A stretch of 64,000 bases of DNA from Heliocidaris erythrogramma (Eukaryota; Echinodermata; Echinoidea; Camarodonta; Echinometridae). The position numbers and the translations under genes are program-made. This document shows positions 21,655 through 35,186 of the stretch, piece by piece (the first letter of the stretch is position 1; every line of letters starts with the position of its first letter). Location: contig CM046861.1 of assembly GCA_025617745.1 (NCBI GenBank), positions 18,387,563 through 18,451,562 of the forward strand. The letters run 5' to 3'. Under the pieces are notes generated by a model. It saw only the letters and a program-made list of their open reading frames with translations, did no database searches and was not told the origin of the DNA.

Positions 21655-22539
21655 ACACTTAGATCTATCAGAATTATCCGTGATTCCCAAAATGCGAATA
21701 TGTCTCTGGTTCAAGTTGACAAAAGGAGCATATAGGTTATCAGCTATACAAAACCAAATTTCATAAGCTGTTCTTTGGTATATACGACATCGTGTACTAA
21801 CATAAACTGAAATTCTCTGCATTTCCAAATCAGTGTTGAACTTCTCGGTCTGACAAATAGTTCCCTCAATTCCTTATCCCTAAAATCAAAGTTGTTGTGA
21901 CCATCCCTTATCTGTAAATTATAAATGTCTTGCAACTCTTTGACAAAATGTTCTTAAATTCTCCTAGATTTTAAGCATTGAAAATTAGATTTCTGCTCAA
22001 AAATATTCAAGACTATATTAAAATTTGTTAAATCAACTTGCTTAAATCTGTCTACGGCTTCAGTATCATTCCGATTCATTGGTATAGCACTAATTATATC
22101 GTTTATCTTAAGCAAACCGTCTCCGTTAATACCAAGACTTTGAAAGTATGCCACCGGCTTCATATGTCCATTATCGTAAATATCTGTTAGCTGGCATCTG
22201 CCAATATCATATAAATCACTATAAAAAAAGTTTTATTTCCTATACGTATATTTCTATTATTGGATTTATAACATCACTTTCAATATTCCTGCATTTTTCC
22301 ATTCCCTCCCAAGCTTTCATAATTTCCAAATAAATGGTGGACCAACCAATCTCAAATTGGACGGCTCAAAATCACATTTAAAAACAAATCTTCCACCAAC
22401 TGATCTTAAACAGTGATCAAAATACAATTTCCATCCTGCATTCTTTTCTCCATATAATAAGCGCTTTAACCACATAATACGTTGTGTCTTGACAAACGGT
22501 TTGAAATTTGTCATTTTTAAGCGACAATTTGCATAATCC
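21655..22539 (-). pseudogene. LINE reverse transcriptase, downstream fragment
   Basis: Continues from the far side of the inserted transposon with ANCRLKMTNFKPFVKTQRIM, then VGGRFVFKCDFE, and ends with QLMKFGF and a CSFC...ET..H zinc-finger-like tail. Joining the flanks minus one TAATCC copy restores the frame across the insertion. Stops and shifts elsewhere make it non-functional. Confidence 0.8.
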
Positions 22540-24323
22540 CAGGGGCGTATCCAGGATTTCCCAATAGGGGGGCGCCAGGAATTATTGATCATACCAAAAA
22601 GTGTGTTGCATTGCGCGAGTTTAACTTTCCGCGCGGCGCATCACCCACCACAAATTTCCACCATTGAATCATGTACATTAATCATGAAAATCCATAAATC
22701 TCAACTTTTAAAACCATTTGTGCCTCCTCAAAACCTACAATAAGTCCAAAAAGCCCAAAGCAAACAGTCCAAAATAGCAAATTTGCTTCGATCAGTCGAT
22801 TTTCTGTTTTTGATAGAAATGGGTAGTTCCATTATCATTCTATCATGTCTCAAGTTTGTGAGTCGTAATTCGTTTTGGGGGTATTTTAAAATAACTCCTG
22901 TTTCCACCTGTCCAGCTAATGAATGTTTAAAGAGCTTTTGTAATACTTTCATTCAATGGCAAATTACTACTTTACCTCTAAAGGTATTAAATTGATTTTT
23001 GGAGTGAGTAATGAATAGGTCCTCCTGTAGCAGTTTGCCAAAATTCAGCCTAATCTGATAATCCCTTCATACATTACTGGTTGCTATGGCCTTTGAATAC
23101 CCGGTTTTACTTGGGCGCACACAGAGAGCGAAGGTTTAGCGCTCTTTTGTTCCGAACTTAAATTTCCATTTTCTCTGAAAAGGAGTTATTGATTGCTGGT
23201 TACATACTGATTCTAAATCTGACATTTAATGGTGTTATCATTGAGTAAACTAGGCAAGTGATATACCATTGGAAAGCTGAGAATCTCGACTTTCAGAAAA
23301 CGTACAAAACAACAAAAAATAATTTTGGCGACTTGTAGGTTTTGAGGCGTCGGGTCACATTTTATCTTTTTTAGTTTACACTGGTTTAATTCAGTTAAAA
23401 AGGAAAATATATATAGAAAACCCAAAGGTTCTGCTGTACATGAAAATATGAGTGCTTGTTTTGTAGAATTCTGGCCTATTTTGTTTCAAAACGGCCTGTT
23501 TATTGATGTTAAACACAAGCCGAAACACCATATTTACAAACGTTTCTATGGGAAAGTACGTCCATGCACGTTGACAAGGGTTTCTTTGGTGATTGGTTCG
23601 AAGTGTTTCTGATGGCGGAAATTAACCAGTTAAATGGTTTGTTAAAAGAATACAAGGTCCAGCTTTGACCTTTCTATTCTGGCTTTCGATTGGCTGCATG
23701 GAATTCTGGCCATCCAATTTCATGAATAAATTACCTTGCCTAATGAGCGGAAAAGCCCAGAAGCAGAAGTACTTTTTGTTGCCAATTTGAATTTTACGCA
23801 AATGTTTCCAAATGATGAATAAATAATTGAAAAAGATATTTGTTTGTCTCCTTACATAATATGTGTAAATTTAATATACTATTACTAATGACTATTATTC
23901 AACTGAAAAATTGTGAAAGAAAATTATTTATCGATATTTGATTCCCTGAAAATTAGAAGATCTCTTGTGTTTGTAGACTGATCACTCAATAATCAGATCT
24001 GTGCGTGTGCTCGTATTGTGCGTGGATGCTTGTCATTCAGGTGGCCTTCAAGTACGCGGATGCAACAAAGTAGGCGAAACTATTGACATGGGCCGTCATG
24101 GGGGAGGGGTCTTTGGAAAATTTTTGCTTCTGTAGAAGGGCTGAGATGCAAAATAGTGCTATATGTGACCAATTTTGAAGCCTATTTTATAAATGAACAA
24201 TATTTTAAATTGGTATGAGGATTTTTTTTTTTTTGCTAGTTTTTTTTTTTTTTTTTTTTTTACGACGGCCAATAGGGGGGGGGGGCGCGCGCCTGTTGCC
24301 CCCCCCCCCTGGATACGCCACTG
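22540..24323. mobile_element. CAGTGGCG-type DNA transposon (nonautonomous, 1784 bp) inside the LINE
   Basis: Ends CAGGGGCGTATCCAGG and CCTGGATACGCCACTG are 16-bp inverted repeats with one mismatch. TAATCC flanks both sides (22534-22539 and 24324-24329), and removing the element with one TAATCC restores the LINE reading frame. The interior has no transposase-like ORF, but poly-T and G/C runs lie near the right end. The 6-bp duplication, together with the 5-bp one at 5523-5811, suggests an hAT-like family with short duplications. Confidence 0.8.
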
Positions 24324-24329
24324 TAATCC

Positions 24330-25241
24330 TGATACATTATTTTCCTTTTTATTCGGTCTTTTCCACGCCAGAGAAATTCAAAAGTAATCCACTGAGGAAC
24401 CACTATAAGAGACGAAACATAATTAAGTTTTGATAATGCATATGTTTTGATCAGATTTATTTTCCCCATAAGTGTTAAATCTCGTTCTTTCCACCACCCT
24501 AAACGCCTTTTAATTTTACTTAATATCTCTTTATAATTCAATCCTCTTTTTTCCAACATCCATGGAAAAATAAACACACAGAATTTAACTACCTGAACGA
24601 GTTTGCCAAACAAGGCTATATCAGGTCTATCACAATTCTATATCCACAAAAATTAGTCTTTCCTTTGTTAACTTTGAGACCACTAATTTTCTCGAATTCT
24701 TCCAAAATAATTTGTAACCTATATCAATCGAGGGTTTGTCTTTTACAACTAAAGAAGTATCATCTGCATACACTATTTGTCTAATCTCATTCCCAAATTG
24801 AATTCCTTTAATGTTATTGTCTTTCCTTATTACCTGCGCCAGTGTTTAACAAAAACAGATAGGGAGATAATGGATCACCCTGTCTATAGCCCCCCGTTTG
24901 ATATCAAAGTACCCAGTCGAACGCCCACCGTTCATTACACACTTATATCCGTATATAACACCTTAATCCAAGATCGGAAAGAATCGCCAAACACAAACAA
25001 ATCCAGAACTTTGGACAGAAAAGCGTGAGCCACAGAATCAAATGCCTTTTCAAAATCCATGGTGACCCAAAAAACCATTTGTTTGATTTAAAGAATGAAA
25101 TAGCATATCATCTATTAACCTTACAGCTTCTCCAATATTTCTATCTTCTATATAACCTACTTGATCATCTAATATAATTAATTCGCTAAGACCACGCAGG
25201 GGGTCCCGCCCCCGCCCCGACCGGTCGGCCTGGTCCCCCAA
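24330..25241 (-). pseudogene. LINE reverse transcriptase, upstream fragment
   Basis: Contains palm motif A (FDSV), motif B (RQGDPLSPYLF) and motif C (VYADDTSLV), followed by a thumb-like region ending KIMYQDY at the transposon boundary. Three or more frames are needed to read it, and everything 5' of NIGEAVRLIDDM (endonuclease, ORF1) is missing. Confidence 0.8.
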
Positions 25242-25510
25242 GTGCTTCTACAACCCAAGTTTGGTTGAAAAGTGAGTGATGGTTGCAAAGTTATGTGTCA
25301 TTAGAGAGTATTGCAGGTAAACTTTCACGTTTGACCTCAAATGACCTTTGACCTCATGATGTGACCTCCAACGGCACCATAACATGCAGGTCCCCTTAGT
25401 GCATCTACAACCCAAATTTGGCTGAAAAGTTAGTGACGGTTGCAAAGTTATCTGTCATAACATTTGTGACGGATCCCTTTGGATCCCTTTATAGTCTCGC
25501 CTTCACCTCC
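25233..25510. repeat. ~155-bp tandem repeat with TGACCTTTGACC motif
   Basis: Two diverged units share CTACAACCCAA, TTTGG.TGAAAAGT and GGTTGCAAAGTTAT, with TGACCTTTGACCTC between them (about 25340). The block ends with a hairpin-like CTCGCCTTCACCTCCGGTGGGCGAG. Confidence 0.65.
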
Positions 25511-26263
25511 GGTGGGCGAGACAAAAAGCAAGAACAAAAGACATCAGAATTTAAGAAATACACCCAAAGTGATCTTTTATATTACTAATAGTGTGGAGAA
25601 GTACTATGGAAATAGTAAATCGGAATAAAAATAGTCAAATAGGGTACAAGATCATAGACATTCCACTTCAAAAATGTGTGTATGTGTGTAGACTATACTC
25701 CTTAAAAGACAGAAATAAACAAATATAAGGAGATACGGACGAACTCTTTATTCATCAAATCAAAGAGAAACCTCATCCCACCTCTCTCCCTCCCCCTTCT
25801 CTCTCTCTTCTCACCAGCTCACTCGTATTCTCTCACTCCCCCTCTCCTCCCTTTCTATTTCTTTTTGCCCTTCTCCAAGACCATCACGCTACCAACCGTT
25901 CTCTCGATTCACAATCAATGCCATACACTTCCCCATCCCACTTCTCAAATATTCATTTTGATTTTGTTGCTTCCATGCAATACCGAAGTATGTCATTGTA
26001 CCGGTCAAGAGTTCGGAGGGAGTTTACTTCCTCGCGGTAGGCAGAGTAAATATGTTCTATTTGCTCATCGGAGGTACTGTAGCATTAATCTTTAACAAGA
26101 TGGTTCTTTTTCTTCGTATACAGGAATTAATAACACACATCAATGATAGCATGTGTGATAAACGACCTACAATTGTAATGATTAAATGAAATAAAATGAA
26201 CCCGGTAATTGACCTGATTATCTTATCTTGTGGCATAGCGTAGGTCCGGCCACTGGGGGAACT
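25511..26263. other. Non-coding
   Basis: A CT-rich block lies at 25780-25865; nothing else is recognised. Confidence 0.6.
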
Positions 26264-26311
26264 GGTGTAACCAAGGAGTTATCACAGAGTGTGTTAACTC
26301 CTTGGTGTAAC
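26264..26311. mobile_element. 33-bp palindromic mini-insertion with 7-8 bp target duplication
   Basis: CAAGGAGTTATCACA...TGTTAACTCCTTG at 26272-26304 has the same arms as the palindrome at 1114-1140. It is flanked by GTGTAAC at 26265-26271 and 26305-26311 (8 bp if the adjoining G is counted). Confidence 0.6.
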
Positions 26312-26627
26312 AAACTTCTTGGATAAATCTCACAAATGTATAAATAAGAACACAATACGACAATCCCTTTTTTTAACAGGTAAATCAAACAAAATTTTAA
26401 TTCACAACAAAAAAAAAATCCCTTTATCGCTGAGGTAACATCTATTTCGTTTAAAAACAAATTTTAAATTTTTTGTCACTTTACAAGTTTACATACTACA
26501 CACAGAATCTGCAAGTATTGCTCTGAGATGGTGTTTTAATTTTTAAATTTGGATTACGCTGCAATCTACAGTTGAAAGGGATATAATTTTACCTAAATAT
26601 TGTTCATGAATGGGGGGGGGGAATTAA

Positions 26628-27407
26628 AGGGGAATGAAAGGCAACAAACATTATCCTATAATCATGTAGATAATTGTCAAGCCTCTTACAAATATCTTGA
26701 AATGTCTTTTTTGATTATTTAAGGAGAACAGAGTCTAAAAAGTTGCAGTTTCCTTGCTAGACATTATCCCCATGGGGGCTGCCATTTTCTTTACAAAGTA
26801 ATGTCAGAGCAGTGCTATTTGTGAGATACCCACTGACCTGTGTATACTAGCTATGATAACACTCATGATCACCTGTGGAATACATAACACTGGATTTTCT
26901 CAAACCACTTTTGTAGTCATGTACATTCAAATGAAAATACATTTATCCTGTCATGAAACCTATTTGTGTCAAGATATCTGGTTCAGCTGTTTCATAGGTG
27001 GGGCAGTTTCTTTTGTTAAGCAGGATTTGGCATGCACAAGTTGTTGCTTGGTCAGACAAAGGTTTGTCAATTCTTCAAAGAGATGACAAAGACTTACATA
27101 CAACTGCTCCTAGATATCACCTGTGCGAGATGCTGGGGGTACCAAGATGGCTGCTATTTTGCTTTGGTGGCTTTAGTTGTACAATATCATATCCATTGTG
27201 TACAGGTAAATGGACATGTCCTACTCTGACATCACAGTTTTTCAAAATGGCAGCCCCCATGGAATAATATCTAGCATGGAATCTGCAAACTTTAGAGAGA
27301 TTGTTCTGCTTACTGAGTAATCAAACAGGAGTATTTCAAGATATTTTGAACAGGCTAACAATTTTCCACATGATTATCAGCTAAAGTTTGTTGAGTTTCA
27401 TTCTCCC
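26628..27407. mobile_element. TTAA-flanked element with ~220-bp inverted repeats
   Basis: TTAA lies at 26624-26627 and 27408-27411. The termini AGGGGAATGAAAGGCAACAA and its partner extend inward as about 220-bp imperfect inverted repeats, including the shared CCATGGGGGCTGCCATTTT. The middle has no transposase ORF. TTAA duplication fits Kolobok or piggyBac; the AGGG start resembles the other Kolobok-like elements here. Confidence 0.75.
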
Positions 27408-27411
27408 TTAA

Positions 27412-30400
27412 TGATTAGTAATATCATACATATTTCACTTCCTAAAATATACAGTAAACAATTATGCATATCATGCTTTTCACTGCTGATAACCTACTTA
27501 CTGTTTGTAAATCTCAAATAAAGAAAATCAAACTCAATGTTGTCTTCAAGAAATATGTATTACTTAACATTCTGCCACAAATATTGATATTGATAATACT
27601 GGGTAAGCACCTAATAAAAGGAAGGTTAAACCAAGTATGCAATGATAAATGCATGACAAAGATTCAAGGAAAGATTTTTCTAAATTGACATAGGAAGGAC
27701 CTATACAAGCACACAATCGTAATCACAAAATGATAACTTTCAAAGTGATCACATCAAGAAAGAAAAGAAAACACACAGCATATACATTTATACAATTACA
27801 TTTAGATGAAAGGGTCAGATAAACTACCTGCAGTGAAAGTAACACTGATTGTTTGGAGATTGGCAAAATGAAAGAATTTGGCAAAAAGTTGAAAACATGA
27901 ATAGGTTTTATAAAAGGTAGCGAGCTATTATTCACTATCATAAATTGGCATTTTGAAGTACACGTTCAGTTTTTACTGCCGTTTGCTTGGATCATTTTAA
28001 CCAATAATTCCAAATGTTGGCACAATTCTTTAAAGCCATTTTGTCAATTGCAAAATTATCTGTGATTAATTACCAAAGACTAAAACTACAACAGTTAACT
28101 TTTTTTCACTATGAGAAATTAATTCTGGAATTCTAAAAAGTATCTTGAAAAGGAAAAATTAGATATGTTTTTTTTGTGTGTGTGTTTTTGCTTTGTCTGG
28201 GGATATGCTTTCCTGTCTAAAAATACATCTATGTTGTCTGTAGGAAAAACATAAATTTCTCTTTTGGTGCATTGACAATTCACAAAATATATATATATCT
28301 CATTTAGCACTTGAACAGCAGGAAGATTAGGAAGGATGAAATATTTGGCTTGTTCTACAAGTAACCACAATTAAGGCAAGTCTGATAAAGAATAAAAATT
28401 CAAACAAATATATTCCACAAGAATGATGTTCTAATTCGGGAGCTGAAAATACCACAGATAGAATCTATAAACTTTGCAAGTAAATGTAAATACAAACACA
28501 CTATATGCATTGAAATCTGAAAATTGGGGTGATAAGCACGTGTGTGACTATGGCTGGCATAATCCTTAACTGGAGTGTACAAACACATCTTGGCACTTGG
28601 ACAAATCACATACAAGCTATAAATCATCATGTTGAAGAGGGAAATATTAGGGACACCAATTTTCTCCAGACTACATATTGTCAAATTTCCTTTAAAAAAC
28701 AAACAAACTCATATACTATTCTTGTGCATTACATGGATCCTACCAATATTGATTTGGGCAATATCCAAGCGCATTAAGATAAAATGTTAAGAATAATTTA
28801 TCACTGACATTGTGGTATGACTATGACTATGACAATGGCTAACTCTCTATGCTCATCTAGATGTGACTATATCAAATACTTTGATAATCAGTATGCCCTA
28901 TAAATGTTTCACACACAATTCTGTATCAAAGTACATCAGGGACACTTATTAAATCTGCTTTCAATATTTGACAAACGTTTGTGAAAATATTCATATACTT
29001 CTTTACAGTTGACTATAACATCATTAGGCAGGTAGTCGTGAACAATAAAACTTGTATATAAAACTCTACCTTACAAGTCCATGCATGCTATGAGGAAGTA
29101 AATGTGTTATATCACACACCCCCACCCCCAGCAAAATTTTCAGATGTTGCGAAAATTTATCCAAACATCAACTCTTATACATACAGCACTGAATAAAGAA
29201 CATGTTCACATCACTTAACAATGAAATCATGAACTCAAATGCCTACTCTCATTAAGATTACATGGTACTTCTTACAGAATTAGAAGTAACAAAAACATTT
29301 TATTAAACATACAGTTATATACTGTACTCGTTCAGTATGAAAGGATACACAAATACAGAAGTCTTCTTTTTTTATTCAAAGATATAAAAATCTGAAAGGA
29401 ACATGAAATAGATAAACAGGTTACTTAAGTTGAAAGCAAATATGACGCATCCTTGAATTTATGTCGTTAGGAAGCTGCAGAATATTTTTATTCCAGGCGA
29501 TAAAGGTCATTTCATACTATAATTTGAATACTCTTTTTTTTTTTTTTCTTCTTAAACTCCAAGTTTTACACATCTCTACAAGTTTATATAGCTCTGAAAT
29601 CAATTTTCCTTTTTCGTGCTAGAAACCGTATTTCATTAGATGATATCCTTGAAATTCTATTACCATCTTATCTTCACCTATGTACAGTAAATTACATTCC
29701 TACACCACAACACAGAAAATCTTTCTTCCTTCACAAGAACTTCTCTTTGAATCACTTTCCTACACTTACATAATAAGTACTCCTAGGAAAGTAACAAAGT
29801 TTCAAAGATACTTACACTTTTACACAGACTTGTATGAATCTCTGAATGGGAATCAATTTATATGTAGAATTAACAAAACCTTAAACACTTCTACTAATTT
29901 TACAGGTACAATGCAGGCAATTCATCAATTATCTTCTTTTATATTAGCATTTCAACAAAAAAATATAAAGGATTTTTTTATTTTTTAAAAAATATTACTG
30001 AAGTAAAGATCTGAGAAGTCGATTGATACTAAGTTATTCAACACTTTAATTTCTTTGTAATTTGTTAAACACTGAAAAGGCAGAGATAAGGATTTCATAC
30101 TTGATTCCATTTATCTTTTCACTACCATACTCTGTGAATCCATTCTTGCTTTTTCAAAATTATTGCAAAAATCTCATTCATTCCAAACGATAAACAAAGA
30201 ATTGATATTCGCAGTACGAGGTAAAACTACCAAGTTGCTATTTACAGGCATAAACCACAGTGCTCTCTTCCTACGACACTTCTCAATATCCTATCAAAAC
30301 CAGAAGAGAAGGGTTAATACTAAGTCATTCTTCTTCCAAAAGAATCAGACAATCATAGACACAAAGTTCATCACGCGGAATAAAATATACATTCCTTGAA

Positions 30401-30492
30401 GAGTTAACGTAGACCATCTCCTTAGAACGTAAGTACATCATGAAGGAAAATATGCTCCCTAAACTAACAAAGGAACTACAGGATATAGAAGG

Positions 30493-30527
<35 letters not shown>

Positions 30528-33500
30528 CTTCTTAGTATATTGATAGGTGATCTGTTATACAGAGGTAGAAAGGTGACTTGTCATTATCTTCTACTGGTCA
30601 AAACTGAGAGTGGGTATCTATCCAAGATGCTAATCCTCCCTGTTAAACCCATGGGCTGGCTACAGGAACCGAGTGTTCCCTGTATTAAGCCTATGGCAAT
30701 AAGAGAATTCAACGGGTTATCATCCACTACACACACAGGTGGTTGTGTGTCCAGAATGAGTCTTTCTTTGTCTCTCTTTGGATTCCCAAAGTGAATATCT
30801 TGTACAACTTTTACAAGTGTATTAGTTTGGGGTAAGAAACTGGCACCTGCCTTTAAAACAAATGGCATATCTATCAAAATGTTGCACCGTTACTGTTACG
30901 TAATCAATACTTGCATTAATGTCATGGTCATGTGACCAGGGTTAAAGGCATATGCTAGGTAGTTTCCATGTGCAGTAGGTCGTAATCTGCAGACACCAGA
31001 CTTGGTGGAAAGCACTGGATTTATCAATTAATTAAACACCCAAATGGTTTCAAATTCCCCATGAGAGAGCCCACAACTATGGGTCTTTAACTCTCTGTCA
31101 TGTAAATTAAGATTTTGAATAACTTGTTTTGTCTGCAGTTATACAATCACATACCATGTGCTCACATAACTTGGTGTAAATACGTAATATATGATCATCT
31201 GTATTTATTCCTGATGGTAGGACTGTGGGATAACATACATGTACCACACCGCCACCTTGTTTCAATAGCTCGACATCTGATTTCAAACAATTTTTTTTGC
31301 ATCTGTGAATATTACAGCCCTCATGAACATTTCAACATTCGCTGTTAAAATGTGATGAAGTAACAGATCCTAACAACTTGTACAATCTGTTTAACCTGAT
31401 CAAAGTGACTGAAAAGAATCTACACAGAGATTGAAAACAATTTGGGGATAAATATCTAAGCTCAAACCTAAATACCTTTGCCTCTACAGTAAGTTCACCA
31501 AATTACAACTTCCAATGCATTCATCAGCAATGCCATTTAACAGCAATTGAAGAACTTATCAGACACACTCACCAACAATATTCATGCTCAAATGTGCAAA
31601 TCTCTTGGCTAATTCCCGAAACTGAAACGAAATAAAACATAAGTACATGTAACAGCGCCCCCATCTTTTCCTTTATGATAAGACCAAAATCAAGATATTT
31701 CAACCTAGAAAGAAAGAAAACAACTAAACGTCTTCCTACAAAGATCACACAAAAATCAACCTAATTATATAAAACAAATTGCTTGATCTCGTTCACAGAT
31801 TTCATTCTAATAACATGCAAATTTACCTTATTTTGTCTTTTACCATATTTGTCTCTCGCTTACCCTAAAACTCAAATCACAAATGTTCTAATATACATCA
31901 TTCTGAATTCAATCTCTACAAAAAGATTTGACAATGTAGATACATAAGAATATAAACTTCAATCCTCAATGTCTCTCTCCAAACTCTTTTCGATAACTCT
32001 TCATGTACACAATACAACTACTCTCTCAAAACTCAAAAATATATATATTGTTCCCTTGTACCAACCTTGTGTTTTCAACACAACTGAAAATGTGTTTGTT
32101 GACAAACAAAATCCAATTAAAACACACTCAACGACTACCATTTCATTCAGTGACAAACACATATCGTTATTATCGATATTATACACTGCAACCAAACGGT
32201 TTGTCTTTTGCTTTGGTAAATAAACGCACACTCCTGACTGTATCTGGGTCTTTCTCTAATCTCACACAAACTTCTAGTTAATCACTGCTTTGTATCACTG
32301 GGCCATGAAGTTTTATACTGACCAGACAGCTAAACACAGTTCCCTCCACTAAATTTGTCTACACTGCAGCTTACTTTAACGACTATGTTCTCACTCATTT
32401 ACTGTGATGTGAATATGGTACAAAATAACCGGACAGGGACTTGTGAACAGAGCAGTCTTGTTTAACAAAGCATTCCCTATCCTTTCAGTAACACTTTTGT
32501 CAATACTTGAACTTCAGTGCCAAAAATCCCCTATGATTACATGATATCAATGCTTCCAACAATGAGTCCAAAAGACTTCATCAACAATATCCAAGATGTA
32601 CACATTTCTCGTTTTGTGTCAATATGCAATCTTAATCAATTGCAAATATTTAAGACTAGACAAAAGATTACAAATTCCTGTGTAATAAGCTGAGTAAGAT
32701 TGTGACATAATCCAAAGAAAAGCATATCTGAGTAAACAAAATAACTATGAAATGTTCAAATGCATTAAAAATGTTGCAAATGCTGGTTTGCATTCATACA
32801 TCTAAATGAATTTTAAAAAGTCCCATGCTTGCAAGAATGGTAACTGGTCAAGAATTGTGAAACATTTTGAAATCCTTACATGGCACAAAAGTGGAATAAA
32901 GACATCTCTGGTCTCCCTAAAATATACATCCTATAACTCTATAAATTCTCAAAGCATGAATGAAAGTTGTCATGCTAACATGATTTCATCTGTATGGAGC
33001 AAATAAAAATGAACTTGTTTTTATTCTTTTTTTTTCATGCATGAACACATGAAAACTATGATTTTTTTTTTGGTGAGCACAACCTTCTATCACATCTTGA
33101 CAATCTCTTACCTCACACAATTTTCAGACCCCATGGAATGCCACCTCCCTGAAAGCACACTCAACTGAAGTATTGTTATGCATGTTATGCCATGTTTTTG
33201 AATAATAAAGAGGGATAAAGTATGCAGCAAAGTCACAAAATGTCTCCAGCTATATGTTTGTTTTGAAATCCCTTGCTTAATTATCAGCTACATGTAAGAG
33301 TGAACACCAAAAGAGGAACTTGGGAAGATCCAACTTCATATAAGAAGCAATTTATGATTGGCACAGACGGGATGAAGACTGCTGATATGTTTGAAAATCA
33401 TAACTTGACATAACTTGACACCACATGATCAGAATTTGTGGAGGTACTGAATCATCCAGTTGAAATTGAAATAGATGGTCTCTAGGAATGTTTGGGTGCA

Positions 33501-35042
33501 TTTGTAATTCAGGCTGCCTGTCAGTAATACCAAATGTATGCCCATCTTGAGTGCTACCATGGCATGGTCTCCTGGAAACTTTCAGCTTTATAGTGAGTGC
33601 TAATTAATAAGTAACTTTGAGGCTTGTAAAAACAGAATTAATTATATTTCCACATCCCTGACATGACTGCAGACTGGGCTCCTGAATGTCTATAACTTCT
33701 ACTTGTGTTTGCTGCTATAAGAATTACTAGAATAGAGAATAAAGAATATATCGGCAGATAGGAGATTTCTAGGCTTGCTCACTTATCCAAAGCATGTCCA
33801 TTTTCAAATATATCGATAAGCAAAGTACCCAATTCCTCCGGACTGACGAAAAGTGAAACAGTATTCAAACGCAGATGACCGATGATAACGGAAACAGTGG
33901 ACCTTCATAATCCACACCGAGCAACAGAAGGAGACTATTGATAATCTCATGGCAGAGGTGACTTTCTGGCTGTAACAGCAGGTGAATCCTATATGGCCTG
34001 TACTGTGCAAACAGCACAGCATTAGATACTATCAGTTGAGAGCCAGAAGGGCATTAACTCGTATACTTTAACAGAGTTAACTCCCCATTTGGCTCATTAC
34101 ATATGATACAATATATGGGAAATTGTACATTGGCACCTGAACTATAGAGAATATCTGTTTTGGTAAACCAGTGGGCAGTGATATATATATATATGAAATC
34201 TTTGGAAGATTAATGATAATATATATAACTCTGTTTTATGGAATTACAGTAGTAGATGTAGGCAATGCCTTGAACCTTCCCTTCTGGATTGACAGCATAC
34301 TCAATCCAGTTTCCAAACTAAGCAATCAAACTCATTGTTTTGACATCTATCGCCCCACCTTACCATCAACAAAGGAACAAGATCAGAGCTTTTTCTTGAA
34401 GGGGGGGGGGGGAGACATCTTGAGCCCCCTCCTCCTATCCTGCTTACCATCTTTTCTCTCCATTCTGTATTTAAATTAAACATTGTCCTCAGATATCATT
34501 CTCCATTAACATGAACATGTTTCTATGGAAGTCAGACAATCCCTTACCATAAGCCGGACTGCTATCGGACATCCACCCATCAACGATCTCGCAGCCTAAA
34601 ATTCCCTCATCAGAATTTTGTTCTCTCTCTTTGCCCTCCCTAGATCAGTCACTTCTTTACTTTCCTTAGCTAAAACACTAAATAATAAAGGAAAAGATCA
34701 GGTATTTGGAAACAAATAAAAATACAACTTTCATAACCAGTGGTAGTGAATAGTTCCAACTTATTAATGACAAGATGTACGCAAGCTCAAACATAATCCT
34801 TACGTTCTATTCTCCTCATTGATGGAGTCTGGCTCCACTCTGTTGCCATCGGAAATATATCATCCCCCGAGCCTGCATCCATTTTATCCATCTTCCTCCT
34901 GCATTCACATTCCATACTTTCCTTCATAACTCAAAATCAAAGAAATCTAAAAACCGACATTTCTCTCTCTCCCTCTCATCATGTCTTTTATTTTCCTTTA
35001 TTTGCCTTCCAGATGTCCTTTTGCAATCACGACCCTTGGATC
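27412..35042. other. Long region without recognisable genes
   Basis: 7.6 kb of AT-rich sequence 3' of AKAP1. It may include 3' UTR or intergenic DNA. It contains a CA microsatellite (30492-30526), a poly-G run at 34400-34412 and short AT repeats. No ORF shows a protein family signature. Confidence 0.55.
34987..35002 (-). terminator. Two AATAAA poly(A) signals 3' of AKAP1
   Basis: On the - strand, AATAAA occurs at 35002-34997 and again at 34992-34987, about 40-56 nt after the AKAP1 stop. This would give a very short 3' UTR. Use of either signal is inferred. Confidence 0.45.
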
Positions 35043-35186
35043 CTAGCTCGGTCTGACCAATGTCTCCGTGCTATAGAGGGCGCCGTTCGTTATGGGGACT
35101 GCGTCCGGGCTGGGCTCTGCTGCCTCTGTACCTTCATACCAAGATACCAGACCCTGGTTCACCAGTTGTTTGTTCAATGACTGAGA
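35043..35186 (-). CDS. AKAP1: AKAP1 terminal exon
   Basis: Acceptor TTTCTCTATTCAACACAG leads in phase 0 into SQSLNKQLVNQGLVSWYEG, the counterpart of the conserved 'INRxLVxRGLAxW' end of AKAP1, followed by a ~25-residue tail and TAG. The exon is too short for a 60-residue ORF cutoff and was found by continuing the splice phase. Confidence 0.85.
   Translation of the reverse strand, partial: SQSLNKQLVNQGLVSWYEGTEAAEPSPDAVPITNGALYSTETLVRPS

Larger units (their letters stand above)
20521..25245 (-). mobile_element. L1/Tx1-like LINE, 5'-truncated and decayed, split by a DNA transposon
   Basis: On the - strand, fragments of one reverse transcriptase follow in order: DFEKAFDSV near 25050, RQGDPLSPY near 24870, YADD near 24765, then WWKERDLTLMGKINLIKTY, QRIMWLKRLLYG, and the terminal CSFCQLEPET..H motif near 21700. 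A T-rich start on the + strand at 20521 could be the poly(A) tail. Frameshifts and stops between fragments show it is dead. A 1784-bp transposon (22540-24323) interrupts it, and CCGAGGAC modules sit in the presumed 3' UTR. The WWKxRxLT..GK and MWLKRLL motifs place it near L1/Tx1; the clade call is from memory. Confidence 0.8.

Noticed and set aside
33844-34045. Minus-strand open frame with SQLIVSNAVLFAQYRPYRIH
   Set aside because: No start codon, no recognisable splice context and no family similarity; AKAP1's C-terminus is accounted for elsewhere.
34785-34940. Minus-strand frame starting MKESMECECRRKMDK with a GTAAGG site, plus a phase-compatible segment at 34548-34597 (CEIVDGWMSDSSPAYG), as exons of a further gene
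   Set aside because: It lies just 3' of the AKAP1 stop and AATAAA signals, has no family similarity, and the phase match of two short segments can easily be chance.
35013-35180. Plus-strand Cys-rich 55-residue frame (DQCLRAIEGAVRYGDCVRAG...)
   Set aside because: It is the antisense of the AKAP1 terminal exon, whose homology and splice phase explain the open frame.
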